64,000 bases of DNA from NCBI GenBank assembly GCA_017305535.1, contig JAFKKN010000007.1:124001-188000 (forward strand). The letters run 5' to 3'. Position 1 is the stretch's first letter. Each line of letters starts with the position of its first letter. The position numbers and the translations under genes were made by a program. The notes under the pieces were generated by a model. The model had not been told where the DNA came from. It searched no databases and worked only from the letters and a program-made list of their open reading frames with translations. This stretch comes from Hyphomicrobiales bacterium. GTDB taxonomy: Bacteria > Pseudomonadota > Alphaproteobacteria > Rhizobiales > Xanthobacteraceae. Of the stretch, positions 1 through 8,483 are shown piece after piece.

Positions 1-848
1 TCGGGATCGGCGCCTATGGCATCGCCATTGCGTCGACCCGGATGGAGCCGGGCTGGACGGCATTGGCGGTGGGCACGTCGTGCGCCATTCTGCTCTCCGT
101 TATTCTGGCGACAGTGATCGGCCTGTTCTCGCTGCGGGTCCGCGCGGTGTTCTTCGCCATGATCACACTTGCGGTGGCCACCGCGTTTTCGACCTTGATG
201 TCGCAATTGTCGGAATGGACCGGCGGCGAGGATGGCATCACCTTCAAGATGCCGACGATCTTTCAGCCGGCGTACCGCCTGTTCGAAGAGCCCGTCCTGG
301 GGATCGTCATCAACGGACGCATTCTGTCGTACTACGCCATCCTGATCGCGGTCGTGGTGCTGTTCCTGCTGATGCTGCGGATCGCCAACTCGCCGTTCGG
401 ACGCGTGCTTCAGGCGATTCGCGAGAATCCGTTCCGGACCGAAGCGATCGGCTATCGCACCGTTTTCTATCGCACCATCGCCAGCGTGATATCGGCGGTG
501 TTCGCCACGCTCGCGGGCGTCCTCATGGCGATCTGGCTGCGTTACAATGGGCCGGATACGACGCTCTCACTCGAGATCATGGTCGATATCCTGCTGATCA
601 CCGTGATCGGCGGCATGGGGACGCTCTACGGTGCGATCGTCGGGTCCGTGGTGTTCATGATCGCACAGACCTATCTGCAAGACGTCATGGTGCTCGTCAG
701 CAAGGCGAGCGAGCATATCCCGCTGGTCGCCACTCTGGCCCACCCGGATCGCTGGCTGTTGTGGCTCGGTCTGCTGTTCGTCCTGAGCATCTACTATTTC
801 CCGCAAGGGGTGGTGGGCAGCCTCAGGGATCGCGCGCGGGGGACGTGA
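1..848 (+). CDS. livM: Branched-chain amino acid-type ABC transporter permease (LivM family), 5'-truncated
   Basis: The open frame runs in from the left edge (codons in frame from base 3) and ends with TGA at 846-848, so the N-terminus lies outside the window. The visible part starts within the conserved GAYG segment of LivM-type inner-membrane permeases and holds several hydrophobic helices. The LivM/LivH cytoplasmic loop (FGRVLQAIRENPFRTEAIGY) follows, and then the TVIGGMGTLYGAIVGS segment typical of the family C-terminus. It would form half of the membrane channel of a HAAT-type importer for amino acids or aromatic and short organic acids. The stop overlaps the next start by one base (TGATG), so it is translationally coupled to an acyl-CoA ligase. 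That suggests an organic acid that is activated with CoA after uptake. Confidence 0.9.
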   Translation, partial: GIGAYGIAIASTRMEPGWTALAVGTSCAILLSVILATVIGLFSLRVRAVFFAMITLAVATAFSTLMSQLSEWTGGEDGITFKMPTIFQPAYRLFEEPVLGIVINGRILSYYAILIAVVVLFLLMLRIANSPFGRVLQAIRENPFRTEAIGYRTVFYRTIASVISAVFATLAGVLMAIWLRYNGPDTTLSLEIMVDILLITVIGGMGTLYGAIVGSVVFMIAQTYLQDVMVLVSKASEHIPLVATLAHPDRWLLWLGLLFVLSIYYFPQGVVGSLRDRARGT

Positions 849-2350
849 TGCTGATCACCGATTGGTTGCAGCGCGCGGCGGATCATTCTCCGGAGCGCAT
901 CGCGATGGAAGACATCGCGACCGGCGAGCGGCTGAGCTATGCCGCGTTCGATCGGCGCGTCGGGCGGATTGCGTGGAGCTTGCGCGAGCGCTTCCAGCCC
1001 GGCGATCGCATTGCCATCCTGGCGCAGAACTGCTTTGCCCATCTCGAATTGCTGTTCGCTTGCGCGCGGGCGGAACTGATCCTGGTGCCGCTGAACTGGC
1101 GTCTCGCGGCCGCCGAGCTTCGGCAGATCGTCCATGATTGTCGGCCGTCGCTGCTGGTCCATGAACCAGATTTCTCCGCCGCTGCAATCTCGGCGGTGGA
1201 CGGGATCGATTGCGTCTCGATGACGCTCGGCGATCCGCAGGGCTATGAGGCCATGGAGGCCGATGCCGCCGGAGCGATCGCGGTCATGACGCCGCGTCGG
1301 GACGATGATCTCTGGATGCTGCTCTATACGTCGGGCACCACCGGGCAGCCGAAAGGCGTGATGCAGACCTTCGGTATGGTCTATGTCAACGCGGTGAACA
1401 CATTCATCTCGGGCAAGGTGCTGGCCGGCGACGTCTTCCTCAATGTGCTGCCGTTCTTTCATACCGGCGGCCTCAATCTCTACACGCTGCCGGTTCTGAT
1501 GACCGGCGGCACCGTCATCATCGAGCGGCGTTTCGATCCCGCGGTGACGCTGGCGCGTCTGTCGCAGGACGTGGTCTCGATGTTCGCGGTGCCGGCGATT
1601 TATTTGACGCTCGCCAATCATCCGGATTTCGCCGCCGCGCATTTTCCTCGACTGCGCAATCTGTCGGTGGGCGGCGCGCCGATCCCGCCCGCGATTGGCG
1701 AAGCATTCGCCGCCAAGGGACTCGTCGTGGCGCCGAGTTACGGCATGACGGAAGCGGGGCCGACGATCTTCGCGTCCGATCCGGAGACGGCGGCGCGCAA
1801 GCCGCTGAGCGTCGGCAAGCCGGTCGGGGCCGCGCTGATCCGTCTGGTCGATCGCGATGGTCACGAGATTCGCGGGGCGGGTCGCGGAGAGCTTCAACTC
1901 GCGGGGCCCGTGGTGACGCCGGGCTACTGGAACAGGCTTGCGGCGACGCGCGATGCGATCAAGGACGGATGGCTCAACACCGGCGATGTCGCCGTTCGCG
2001 ACGACGATGGCGACATTTTCATCGTCGACCGCCTCAAGGACATGTTCATCTCCGGCGGCGAGAACGTCTATCCGGCGGAAGTGGAGAATTTTCTCTATGA
2101 TCTTCCCGATATTGCCGAAGCCGCTGTGATCGGCGTGCCGGATTCGCGCTGGGGCGAGGTCGGTCTTGCCATCGTGGTCCCGAAGGCGGGAATGACGATC
2201 GAGCCCGATCGGCTGCGCACGGCATGCCGGGAACACCTCGCCGCCTACAAGGTGCCGCAGCACGTCCGCATCGTCGATGCGCTGCCCCGAACCCCATCGG
2301 GAAAGGTCGAGAAGCACAAGCTGCGCGATCAGTTGCTGAGCAAACAATAA
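848..2350 (+). CDS. AMP-dependent acyl-CoA synthetase/ligase
   Basis: A 500-residue ANL-superfamily adenylating enzyme that makes an acyl-AMP and then an acyl-CoA from a carboxylic acid. The P-loop-like A3 motif (YTSGTTGQPKG) is at about residues 159-170, the YGMTE motif at about 298, the TGD motif in the hinge region, and the A10 catalytic lysine in TPSGKVEK near residue 484. The ATG at 848 overlaps the permease stop. A longer open frame extends upstream to base 80, but that part is a shadow of the permease. Substrate cannot be told from sequence. Its place between a Liv permease and an enoyl-CoA hydratase suggests activation of the imported acid for beta-oxidation. Confidence 0.9.
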   Translation: MLITDWLQRAADHSPERIAMEDIATGERLSYAAFDRRVGRIAWSLRERFQPGDRIAILAQNCFAHLELLFACARAELILVPLNWRLAAAELRQIVHDCRPSLLVHEPDFSAAAISAVDGIDCVSMTLGDPQGYEAMEADAAGAIAVMTPRRDDDLWMLLYTSGTTGQPKGVMQTFGMVYVNAVNTFISGKVLAGDVFLNVLPFFHTGGLNLYTLPVLMTGGTVIIERRFDPAVTLARLSQDVVSMFAVPAIYLTLANHPDFAAAHFPRLRNLSVGGAPIPPAIGEAFAAKGLVVAPSYGMTEAGPTIFASDPETAARKPLSVGKPVGAALIRLVDRDGHEIRGAGRGELQLAGPVVTPGYWNRLAATRDAIKDGWLNTGDVAVRDDDGDIFIVDRLKDMFISGGENVYPAEVENFLYDLPDIAEAAVIGVPDSRWGEVGLAIVVPKAGMTIEPDRLRTACREHLAAYKVPQHVRIVDALPRTPSGKVEKHKLRDQLLSKQ

Positions 2351-2364
2351 CAAGGAATGTAGCA

Positions 2365-3183
2365 TTGACCACGATCGCTGAGGCGCCGGAATTTCACCAC
2401 GCTTGCATCACATGGCGGAACGGCGAGGTCGCAACCGTGGCGATCCGCAATTCCGGACCGCTCAACATTCTGTCGTCGGCGGTGATGGAAGATATGCGCC
2501 GGGCCATCACGCATGTGAGCGCCGATCCGCGCCTGCGTGTTCTCATCCTGCGCGGCGAGGGCGAGGCAGCCTTCATTGCCGGCGCCGACGTGCACGAGAT
2601 GGTCGATCTCGATGGTCCCGGTGCGACGGCATTCATCACCGGGCTTTACGATCTCTGTGAATCGGTGCGGGACTGTCCGGTCCCGGTCATCGCGCGGTTG
2701 TGCGGATACTGCCTCGGCGGCGGCCTGCAACTGGCGGCATCCTGCGATATCCGCCTCGCGGCGGAGGGTACGAAGTTCGGAATGCCGGAGGTGCGCGTCG
2801 GCATGGCGTCCATCATTCACGCGGCGTTGCTGCCGCGGCTTGCCGGATGGGCGGAGGCGAAATGGCTGTTGCTGACAGGCGAACAGATCGGCACCGAGGA
2901 AGCGTTACGCTGCGGCCTTGCCACCCGCGTCGTCGCCAAGGAGCAGCTCGACCGCACGATCGATGCGGCCGTCGCCGCGATTCTTGCCTGCGGCCCGAAC
3001 AGCATCCGCGAACAGAAGTGGCTGCTGCGTCGCTGGGAAGGCGAAGATATCGCGGAGAAGATTTCCGGAACGATCCCGCTGTTCGCGGAGGCATACGCTT
3101 CCGGTGAGCCCCAGCGCTATCTCCGCGCCTTCATCGACGCACGGCGATCGCCGCCCCGAAAGGCTCTCATGAGCGCGGAGTGA
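2365..3183 (+). CDS. Enoyl-CoA hydratase/isomerase (crotonase) family protein
   Basis: A 272-residue crotonase. I place the start at TTG 2365 because AAGGA at 2352-2356 lies 8 bases before it and family homology begins there. The open frame upstream overlaps the ligase gene in another frame. The oxyanion-hole segment FIAGADVHEM and the CLGGG turn near residue 115 are present. At the first catalytic glutamate position (GGGLQLA) there is Gln, while the second (MPEVRVG) keeps Glu. That is a variant active site, so hydratase activity is likely but isomerase or hydrolase activity is possible. It is the last gene of the permease-ligase-hydratase run and is convergent with the next gene. Confidence 0.85.
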   Translation: MTTIAEAPEFHHACITWRNGEVATVAIRNSGPLNILSSAVMEDMRRAITHVSADPRLRVLILRGEGEAAFIAGADVHEMVDLDGPGATAFITGLYDLCESVRDCPVPVIARLCGYCLGGGLQLAASCDIRLAAEGTKFGMPEVRVGMASIIHAALLPRLAGWAEAKWLLLTGEQIGTEEALRCGLATRVVAKEQLDRTIDAAVAAILACGPNSIREQKWLLRRWEGEDIAEKISGTIPLFAEAYASGEPQRYLRAFIDARRSPPRKALMSAE

Positions 3184-3210
3184 CGATGCGATGCAGAGGC
3201 CGCTTGGCGA

Positions 3211-4560
3211 TTAGTTCGTGAGTTCCGCGAACACCGCGGAGGCCTCGGTCAGCAATCGGTCGGCATCCGCCGCCGAGAACACCAGCGGCGGCCGGATTTT
3301 CAGCACATTGGCGTTTGGTCCCGTCGCCGAGATCAGCACCCGGCGTTCGCGCAGTCCGTTGACCACGGTGGAGGCTGCGTGGGCATCGGGAGACTTGGTG
3401 TTGCGATCCGTCACCAGTTCAACGCCGATATAGAGACCGGACCCGCGAACGTCGCCGATACACACGTAGCGTTGCGCCAGATCCGCGAACCCGTCGCGAA
3501 TGATCTTTCCGACCTGCGCGGCATTCTCCATCAGCTTTTCGTCCTGAATGACGTCAAGGGTCGCCTGCGCTGCGGCGATGGCAACGCTGTTACCGCCAAA
3601 CGTGTTGAAGTAGCGCGTGTCGCGACCGAAGCGCTCGACGGCTTCGGGCGTCAGCACCGTTGCCGCAATCGGGAATCCATTGCCCATCGGCTTGCCCATC
3701 GTCACGATATCCGGTTTCACGCCATGGCGCTGAAAGCCCCAGAGCTTGTCGCCGGTGCGTCCAAATCCCGACTGGACTTCGTCAGCGATGAACAAGCCTC
3801 CGGCCTCGCGCACGACCTTGGCGACCGGCGCAAGAACGTCCGAGGGGTGGGTGAAGATGCCGTCGGAGGAGAATGCCGAATCGCAGATGAAGGCCGCCAG
3901 GCCTTCGCCGTGTCGTTGCAGGTTCTTGATCTGCGCGGCGACTTGCGCCGCCATCCATTCTCCCATTTGCGCGGCGGGGACGCGGTAAGAATCCGGCGCC
4001 GGCACTCGACGCACCCAGGTGCCGAGCGGTGAGAACTCACCCAGTGAAGGTGAGAAGCTCGACGTCAGCTCCGAATTGCCGTGGTAGGCCTCCTCGGTGA
4101 TGATGATGCCGCGATGGCCCGAACAATGCTTGGCGATCCGCAATGCGAGATCGTTGGCTTCCGAGCCGGTGCATGTGAACATGACGTGTTGCAGCGGCGC
4201 GCCGAGCGTTGCCAGCAACGCTTCGGCGTAATTCAGGATGCCTTCCTGGATGTAGCGCGTATGCGTGCACAATGTCTGCATCTGCGCCGATACGGCTTCG
4301 GCGACACGCGGGTGACAGTGGCCCACGGAGACGACGTTGTTGTAGGCGTCGAGATATTCGTTGCCGGCGCTGTCGAAGAGCAGGGTTCCCTTGCCGCGCT
4401 TGACCTCAACCGGATTGCTGTAGAACAGCCGGTAGGCGGGTCCGAGTAATTGAGTTCGTCGCTCGACCAGTTTGCGCGTGTGGGCGTCCAGATTGTTTGC
4501 TGCCGCCGGATTGAACGAGTTCACCATCTTGCCGCGCGAGGACGAAGCTGTGTTGGACAT
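3211..4560 (-). CDS. Class-III PLP-dependent aminotransferase-fold enzyme, probable phospho-lyase
   Basis: A 449-residue fold-type I PLP enzyme. The cofactor Asp is in ADEVQSGFGRTG (about residue 260) and the Schiff-base lysine in TMGKPMGNGFP (about 287). The GKPMGNG form and the neighbouring small-molecule kinase recall the AGXT2L/PHYKPL group: ethanolamine-phosphate and 5-phosphohydroxylysine phospho-lyases, which eliminate phosphate and ammonia instead of transaminating. In that group the kinase supplies the phosphorylated amino alcohol. The phospho-lyase call is inference from motif and context; an ordinary omega-aminotransferase remains possible. It lies 77 bases downstream of the kinase on the same strand, so the two form an operon. 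Confidence 0.8.
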   Translation of the reverse strand: MSNTASSSRGKMVNSFNPAAANNLDAHTRKLVERRTQLLGPAYRLFYSNPVEVKRGKGTLLFDSAGNEYLDAYNNVVSVGHCHPRVAEAVSAQMQTLCTHTRYIQEGILNYAEALLATLGAPLQHVMFTCTGSEANDLALRIAKHCSGHRGIIITEEAYHGNSELTSSFSPSLGEFSPLGTWVRRVPAPDSYRVPAAQMGEWMAAQVAAQIKNLQRHGEGLAAFICDSAFSSDGIFTHPSDVLAPVAKVVREAGGLFIADEVQSGFGRTGDKLWGFQRHGVKPDIVTMGKPMGNGFPIAATVLTPEAVERFGRDTRYFNTFGGNSVAIAAAQATLDVIQDEKLMENAAQVGKIIRDGFADLAQRYVCIGDVRGSGLYIGVELVTDRNTKSPDAHAASTVVNGLRERRVLISATGPNANVLKIRPPLVFSAADADRLLTEASAVFAELTN

Positions 4561-4625
4561 CGGGTTGGTCTCCTGCTGCGCGGCCTGTCAGGCCGAAGGG
4601 ATGCGGCTTGCCTTGGCGGACGCGA

Positions 4626-4657
4626 GAATCGGCAAACTCAAGAATTGGCAAACTCAA
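4626..4657. repeat. 16-bp tandem duplication across the kinase stop codon
   Basis: Two copies of a 16-base unit lie end to end (GAATCGGCAAACTCAA, then the same with one change, C to T). The duplicated unit contains the stop of the kinase gene. Sixteen is not a multiple of three, so the duplication changes the reading frame of the tail. Confidence 0.85.
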
Positions 4658-5699
4658 GAAGCGTATCGGATACTTGTTCGACCGAGCGGTGCATGAACCA
4701 CGCGAGTTGCGCCCAGCCCTGCGCCGTATTGCGCAGCAGATAGGCTGACTTCTCCGGCAATAGCGTGGCCCGCCAGATCGACAGCAGCGCTCGCGTCACT
4801 GCGCGCGCCATCACCAGATGGGGAATCAGTCGCAGTTCGTTCTCGCTCAGGTCGGCGACGCGCAGATAGCCGCGCAACAGATCGCGGGCGTCGGCGAACA
4901 GATCGTCGGCCGGTTGCGCCGGCAACTGATTCAGCAGCGCGGTCGAGACGTCGATGGCGATCAAGGTACGAACCGCGTCGCCGAAATCGATGATCCCGGT
5001 GATGAAGTCGGCATTGGCGCGGTCCACGACGATGTTGGATTTGCTGAAATCGTTGTGCACGACCTGAGTGCGGCAGTCGTTGAGGCGCGGCGAAAGTTCG
5101 GCGAAACGTTCCAGAGCGTGCGCCAGCACCGCGCGCTGCTCGCGATCCTCGATGGCGTCGAGCAGGCTGTTGAGTTGCAGCACGTGCTTGACGTCCCATG
5201 CCAACACCCGCCCGTCGGCCGGATGGGCAAAGTCGGCCAGCGCCAGCCGGAGACGGCCGAGGGTCTCGCCGATCCGTTCACGCTCGGCTGGTGTCACGAC
5301 AAATTCGCTGAGCGGCGTTCCTTCGAGATAGGACAACAGCCGCACCTGACGATGCTGCCCGGCGCCGTCATGATAGGCGAACTGCTCGTTGCCGCTATTG
5401 TCGGCAACCACGCGCGGCACGGGCAGGCTCGGATCGCGGGCCGCAAGATGCTGGAGCACCCCGAGCTGGCAGGAAATTTCGACGGCATCCTCGGACGGAT
5501 TGGCGACTTTCAGGATGAAGCGTTGTCCATGCTCGTTCTGGATTCGGAAGGTGTCGTCCTTCTCGGTCGCGAGCCGGTCGATCCGCCCGGTGAGGCCGTA
5601 ATGACGCCGTGCCAGTTCGAGCGCCTCGGCCTCCGGCATCAGCGCGTAGCTCGTCGCGAGTCCGCCCTGACTGATGACTGAGTGCTCCGGCAACACCAT
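4638..5699 (-). CDS. Phosphotransferase (APH/choline-kinase fold), hydroxylysine-kinase-like
   Basis: A 353-residue APH-fold kinase. The catalytic loop HNDFSKSN is at about residue 215 and the metal-binding IIDFGD at about 238. The start at 5699 is chosen because AAGGAG lies upstream and because a longer frame would run through the palindromic operator at 5790-5825. Kinases of this type paired with AGXT2L-type PLP enzymes phosphorylate hydroxylated amines (hydroxylysine in animals; unknown here). The last codons lie in a 16-bp tandem duplication that sets the present stop. It is probably co-transcribed with the PLP enzyme and controlled by the divergent GntR regulator. Confidence 0.8.
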   Translation of the reverse strand: MVLPEHSVISQGGLATSYALMPEAEALELARRHYGLTGRIDRLATEKDDTFRIQNEHGQRFILKVANPSEDAVEISCQLGVLQHLAARDPSLPVPRVVADNSGNEQFAYHDGAGQHRQVRLLSYLEGTPLSEFVVTPAERERIGETLGRLRLALADFAHPADGRVLAWDVKHVLQLNSLLDAIEDREQRAVLAHALERFAELSPRLNDCRTQVVHNDFSKSNIVVDRANADFITGIIDFGDAVRTLIAIDVSTALLNQLPAQPADDLFADARDLLRGYLRVADLSENELRLIPHLVMARAVTRALLSIWRATLLPEKSAYLLRNTAQGWAQLAWFMHRSVEQVSDTLLEFANS

Positions 5700-5789
5700 A
5701 TCGGCTCGCGCTCCTTGTGAGGTTCTGATCCGCCGTCCGCCATCGTCGACCGAACGATGGGTCCGACGGCAGGAGTAGCCGGCTTTATG

Positions 5790-5825
5790 CCATGATTGAC
5801 GATTGGCGACAATCGGCAATAATGG
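5790..5825. promoter_or_regulatory. 36-bp imperfect palindrome, likely GntR operator
   Basis: Two 16-base arms (CCATGATTGACGATTG and CAATCGGCAATAATGG) flank a GCGA spacer. Their reverse complements differ at two positions. It lies 91 bases before the kinase start and 57 bases before the GntR start, where a shared operator would be expected. Binding by the neighbouring GntR protein is inference. Confidence 0.7.
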
Positions 5826-5881
5826 TGGGCAGATACGCTCCGGTGCCGGTAGGGCCCGGCAAATGCCTGGAGAATTTCGAG

Positions 5882-6646
5882 ATGGCTTCGCTCAGCATTC
5901 CGCGGCTCGTCAAAACTCCGATCGAGACCCAGGCCGCGACGGCGTTGCGGGCATCGATCGTGGCGGGTGATATTCCCGCCGGGCAACGCATCACCGAGAT
6001 CGAAATCGCCGGACAGATGGGATTGTCGCGCGCCACCGTTCGCGCCGCGCTGCATCAGCTTGCGCGCGAGGGGCTGCTGACGCTGGTGCCCTACACCGGA
6101 TGGACGGTGATGTCGTTGAGCGCGCAGGATGCGTGGGAGCTTTACACCTTGCGTTCGGCCATCGAGCGACTGGCAGCGCAACTGGTGGCTGCTGCCATCA
6201 ATGATGCGGGGAAAGCGGATCGTCTTCGCGAGGCATACGAGCAACTGGTCAGCGCGTGCAAGCGTGGCCATGCGGCTCGGATCGCCGAGGCCGATTTCGG
6301 TCTGCATCAGACCATCATCGCGTTGGCCGGTCATCGGCGTCTGACCGAGCAATATGCGCTGCTCGAGCAGCAGATCCGCGTCTATATCCGCTCCAGCGAT
6401 GCCTTGCTTCCGAACCCCGGTATGGTCGTCGCCCAGCACAAGCCGATCGTCGCCGCGATTCTTGCCGGCGATCCTGATAAGGCGGGCGCGTTGTCGGAGC
6501 AGCACAATCTCACCGAGGGCAGGCGGCTGGCGGATCATCTGCTGGCGCTTGAACGTCGCGCGGCCGATGCGCGACAAGAGACCGTGCCGTCGCAACGGTC
6601 GCGTGGCGCTACGAGCACGCGCCAGACGCGACGCGCGAGAGCCTGA
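5882..6646 (+). CDS. GntR-family transcriptional regulator (FCD ligand domain)
   Basis: A 254-residue regulator. An N-terminal winged helix (about residues 20-80, with GQRITEIEIAGQMGLSRATV) is followed by an all-helical FCD domain (about 90-215) carrying metal-ligand-type His/Asp residues (EADFGLHQTII, VAQHKPI). The start at 5882 has GGAG at 5869-5872. The alternative ATG at 5792 lies inside the palindrome and is rejected. FCD regulators usually bind small organic or amino acids. The divergent position makes control of the kinase and PLP-enzyme genes, and of itself, the likely role. Confidence 0.88.
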   Translation: MASLSIPRLVKTPIETQAATALRASIVAGDIPAGQRITEIEIAGQMGLSRATVRAALHQLAREGLLTLVPYTGWTVMSLSAQDAWELYTLRSAIERLAAQLVAAAINDAGKADRLREAYEQLVSACKRGHAARIAEADFGLHQTIIALAGHRRLTEQYALLEQQIRVYIRSSDALLPNPGMVVAQHKPIVAAILAGDPDKAGALSEQHNLTEGRRLADHLLALERRAADARQETVPSQRSRGATSTRQTRRARA

Positions 6647-6670
6647 GAGGCACGAGCCGTCAGCGGCGCG

Positions 6671-7648
6671 CTAGGATGGCTGCGGTGCATCCGCCGCGCG
6701 ATTGGTGAGGTAGAGCCCGAGAAGGATCAGCGCAAATCCGACCAGGTGAAACCAGGCGATTTGCTCGCCGAGAAACAGCGCGGCCAGTACGGTGGAGGTG
6801 ATGGGCGACAAATACAGAAACGGTCCCGCACGCGCGGCGCCGAGACGTGTCGCTCCGAAAATCCACAACAGGTTCGCAATCAAAGTCGGCCCCAGCGCCA
6901 GGTACAGCATCGCGATGATGGTATTGGGCGCGGCCTCGCCGCTGAGAAACGGATCGATGCCGCCGGTCGCGAGGAAATGCAGATAGAACGGCACCATGGC
7001 TCCGATGACGCCGGACCATGCCGCGATCGTGGTCAGACTGAGCACCGAGATATTGAGGGTGCGGAATTTCAGCGCGACGGTATACCAGGCGAACAGGATC
7101 GCGGCGATCAGCGACCAGACGTTACCGAGCTGAAATTGCAGCCCGAAGACATTGCCCAGCGTTCCCTTGAAGAGGATGAGGCACGTTCCGGCCAGCGCCG
7201 TGACGACGCCGATGTTGCGCAGCCATACCGAGCGCGCCATGCCGAGGGCATAGGATAGGAACACGACCCATATCGGCGTGGTGGAGTTGAGCAGGCCGAC
7301 CTCCAGTGCCGTGCTGTGATAGGCGCCCGCCAGCAGGAAGATGGAGAACAGGCCGACGCCGATCATGCCAAGGCATATCAGGAAGAACAGGTTGGCTCGA
7401 ATGTTGGGCCAGTCCTTCCGCAGCGTCGGCCACGCCAGCGGCGTCAACACCACGAGCGACAGCACCCAGCGCCACAACACCACGGTCGGTAACGGAATAT
7501 CGGTGTGAACGGCCCGGGCCACAACATAGTTGCTGCCCCACAACATCGCGGTTGCGGTCAGCGCTATGACGGCCGCGACCGTGGATGACGCCTGCGATGG
7601 CGGGGAGGCGGCGACACGCGGATTGTGATCATCGGCGTCGGCCATCAT
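6671..7648 (-). CDS. EamA/DMT-superfamily transporter
   Basis: A 325-residue inner-membrane protein with two EamA repeats and about ten hydrophobic helices. The first repeat starts at VIALTATAMLWGSNYVVARA; the second carries the conserved ALGPTLIANLLWIFGATRLGA segment. DMT proteins of this type export metabolites and amino acids. I start it at the ATG at 7648; the adjacent ATG at 7645 is as good. Longer upstream sequence is low-complexity and overlaps the permease gene. It is last in a run of four minus-strand genes behind an ABC importer, which suggests handling of the same or a related compound. Confidence 0.82.
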   Translation of the reverse strand: MMADADDHNPRVAASPPSQASSTVAAVIALTATAMLWGSNYVVARAVHTDIPLPTVVLWRWVLSLVVLTPLAWPTLRKDWPNIRANLFFLICLGMIGVGLFSIFLLAGAYHSTALEVGLLNSTTPIWVVFLSYALGMARSVWLRNIGVVTALAGTCLILFKGTLGNVFGLQFQLGNVWSLIAAILFAWYTVALKFRTLNISVLSLTTIAAWSGVIGAMVPFYLHFLATGGIDPFLSGEAAPNTIIAMLYLALGPTLIANLLWIFGATRLGAARAGPFLYLSPITSTVLAALFLGEQIAWFHLVGFALILLGLYLTNRAADAPQPS

Positions 7649-7691
7649 GGGTACTCGGCTTCCGGCTGCCCGCGGTCGGTCGGAGCGATCG

Positions 7692-8480
7692 TCAGGGCGC
7701 CGCGGCGTGACCGGTGCGTTGTGAAACGTGCCAGGGCAGAGCAAGCCGTTCCATGAACTCGACGATGTAGAACAGGATGGTGCCCAACAGCCCAAGCAGG
7801 ATGAGGCAGACGAACACACGCGGCGTATCGAACTGGCCTTGTGCGGTCAGAATGGCAAAGCCGAGCCCCTCCGAGCCGGCGACGAACTCGCCGACGATGG
7901 TGCCGACCAGCGCGAAGGAGATCGCCACCTTCAGGCCCGCGAAGATGCTCGGCAGCGCATTGGGCAAGCGAATCTTGCGCAGAATGGCGAAGGACGAGGC
8001 GCGGCTGGCGCGTGCGAGGTTGATCATGTCGGGATCGACCGAGCGCAACCCCAGCACCGCATCGATCACCACGGAGAACAATGCCAGCATCAGCGCGATG
8101 GCAATCTTCGGCTCGATCCCGGTGCCCATCCACAGTACGAACAGCGGCGCCAGTGCCACCTTCGGCACGCTGTTGAGGGCCACCAGCAAGGTATAGACGG
8201 TTCGCTCCAGAAACTTCGAATGAACGATGCCGACGGCAAGTGCGAGGCCTATCGCGACCGCAAGCACGAAGCCGGCCACCGTTGTGTAGAGCGTCGAGAA
8301 CGACTGTTGCAGGAAGTAGCCCGGCGTGATCAGGAATTCACGCCAGATCTGGCTCGGCGCCGGGAGAATGATCGGCGGTGGCCGCAGTACAAACACCGCT
8401 GCTTCCCAAAGCAGCAGCGTTCCGATCAGCACTATGAGAACCATGCCGCTTTCGTACAGCGACTGCAATCTGCGCATCAT
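7692..8480 (-). CDS. ABC transporter permease, NitT/TauT (SsuC/TauC) type
   Basis: A 262-residue inner-membrane permease with about six hydrophobic segments. A BPD_transp_1-type EAA loop (DPDMINLARASRASSFAILR, followed by KIRLPNALPSI) contacts the ATPase. Family members import taurine, sulfonates, nitrate, pyrimidine precursors or aromatic acids. It follows the ATPase gene by three bases, and the binding-protein gene precedes both, giving a complete three-gene importer. The substrate is unknown; the divergent hydantoinase-type genes hint at a cyclic amide. Confidence 0.88.
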   Translation of the reverse strand: MMRRLQSLYESGMVLIVLIGTLLLWEAAVFVLRPPPIILPAPSQIWREFLITPGYFLQQSFSTLYTTVAGFVLAVAIGLALAVGIVHSKFLERTVYTLLVALNSVPKVALAPLFVLWMGTGIEPKIAIALMLALFSVVIDAVLGLRSVDPDMINLARASRASSFAILRKIRLPNALPSIFAGLKVAISFALVGTIVGEFVAGSEGLGFAILTAQGQFDTPRVFVCLILLGLLGTILFYIVEFMERLALPWHVSQRTGHAAAP

Positions 8481-8483
8481 GCG

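Noticed and set aside
80-847. N-terminal extension of the first ligase gene
   Set aside because: It is the permease gene read in a shifted frame; the ligase homology begins at the ATG at 848.
794-2365. 523-residue minus-strand open frame over the acyl-CoA ligase
   Set aside because: It has no domain or start signal and is rich in Arg/His/Asp as expected for the antisense of a high-GC gene.
4406-4657. Possible fusion of the kinase to the PLP enzyme
   Set aside because: Removing one 16-bp repeat unit opens the kinase frame further, but the continuation enters the PLP-enzyme gene out of frame, so no natural fusion protein results.
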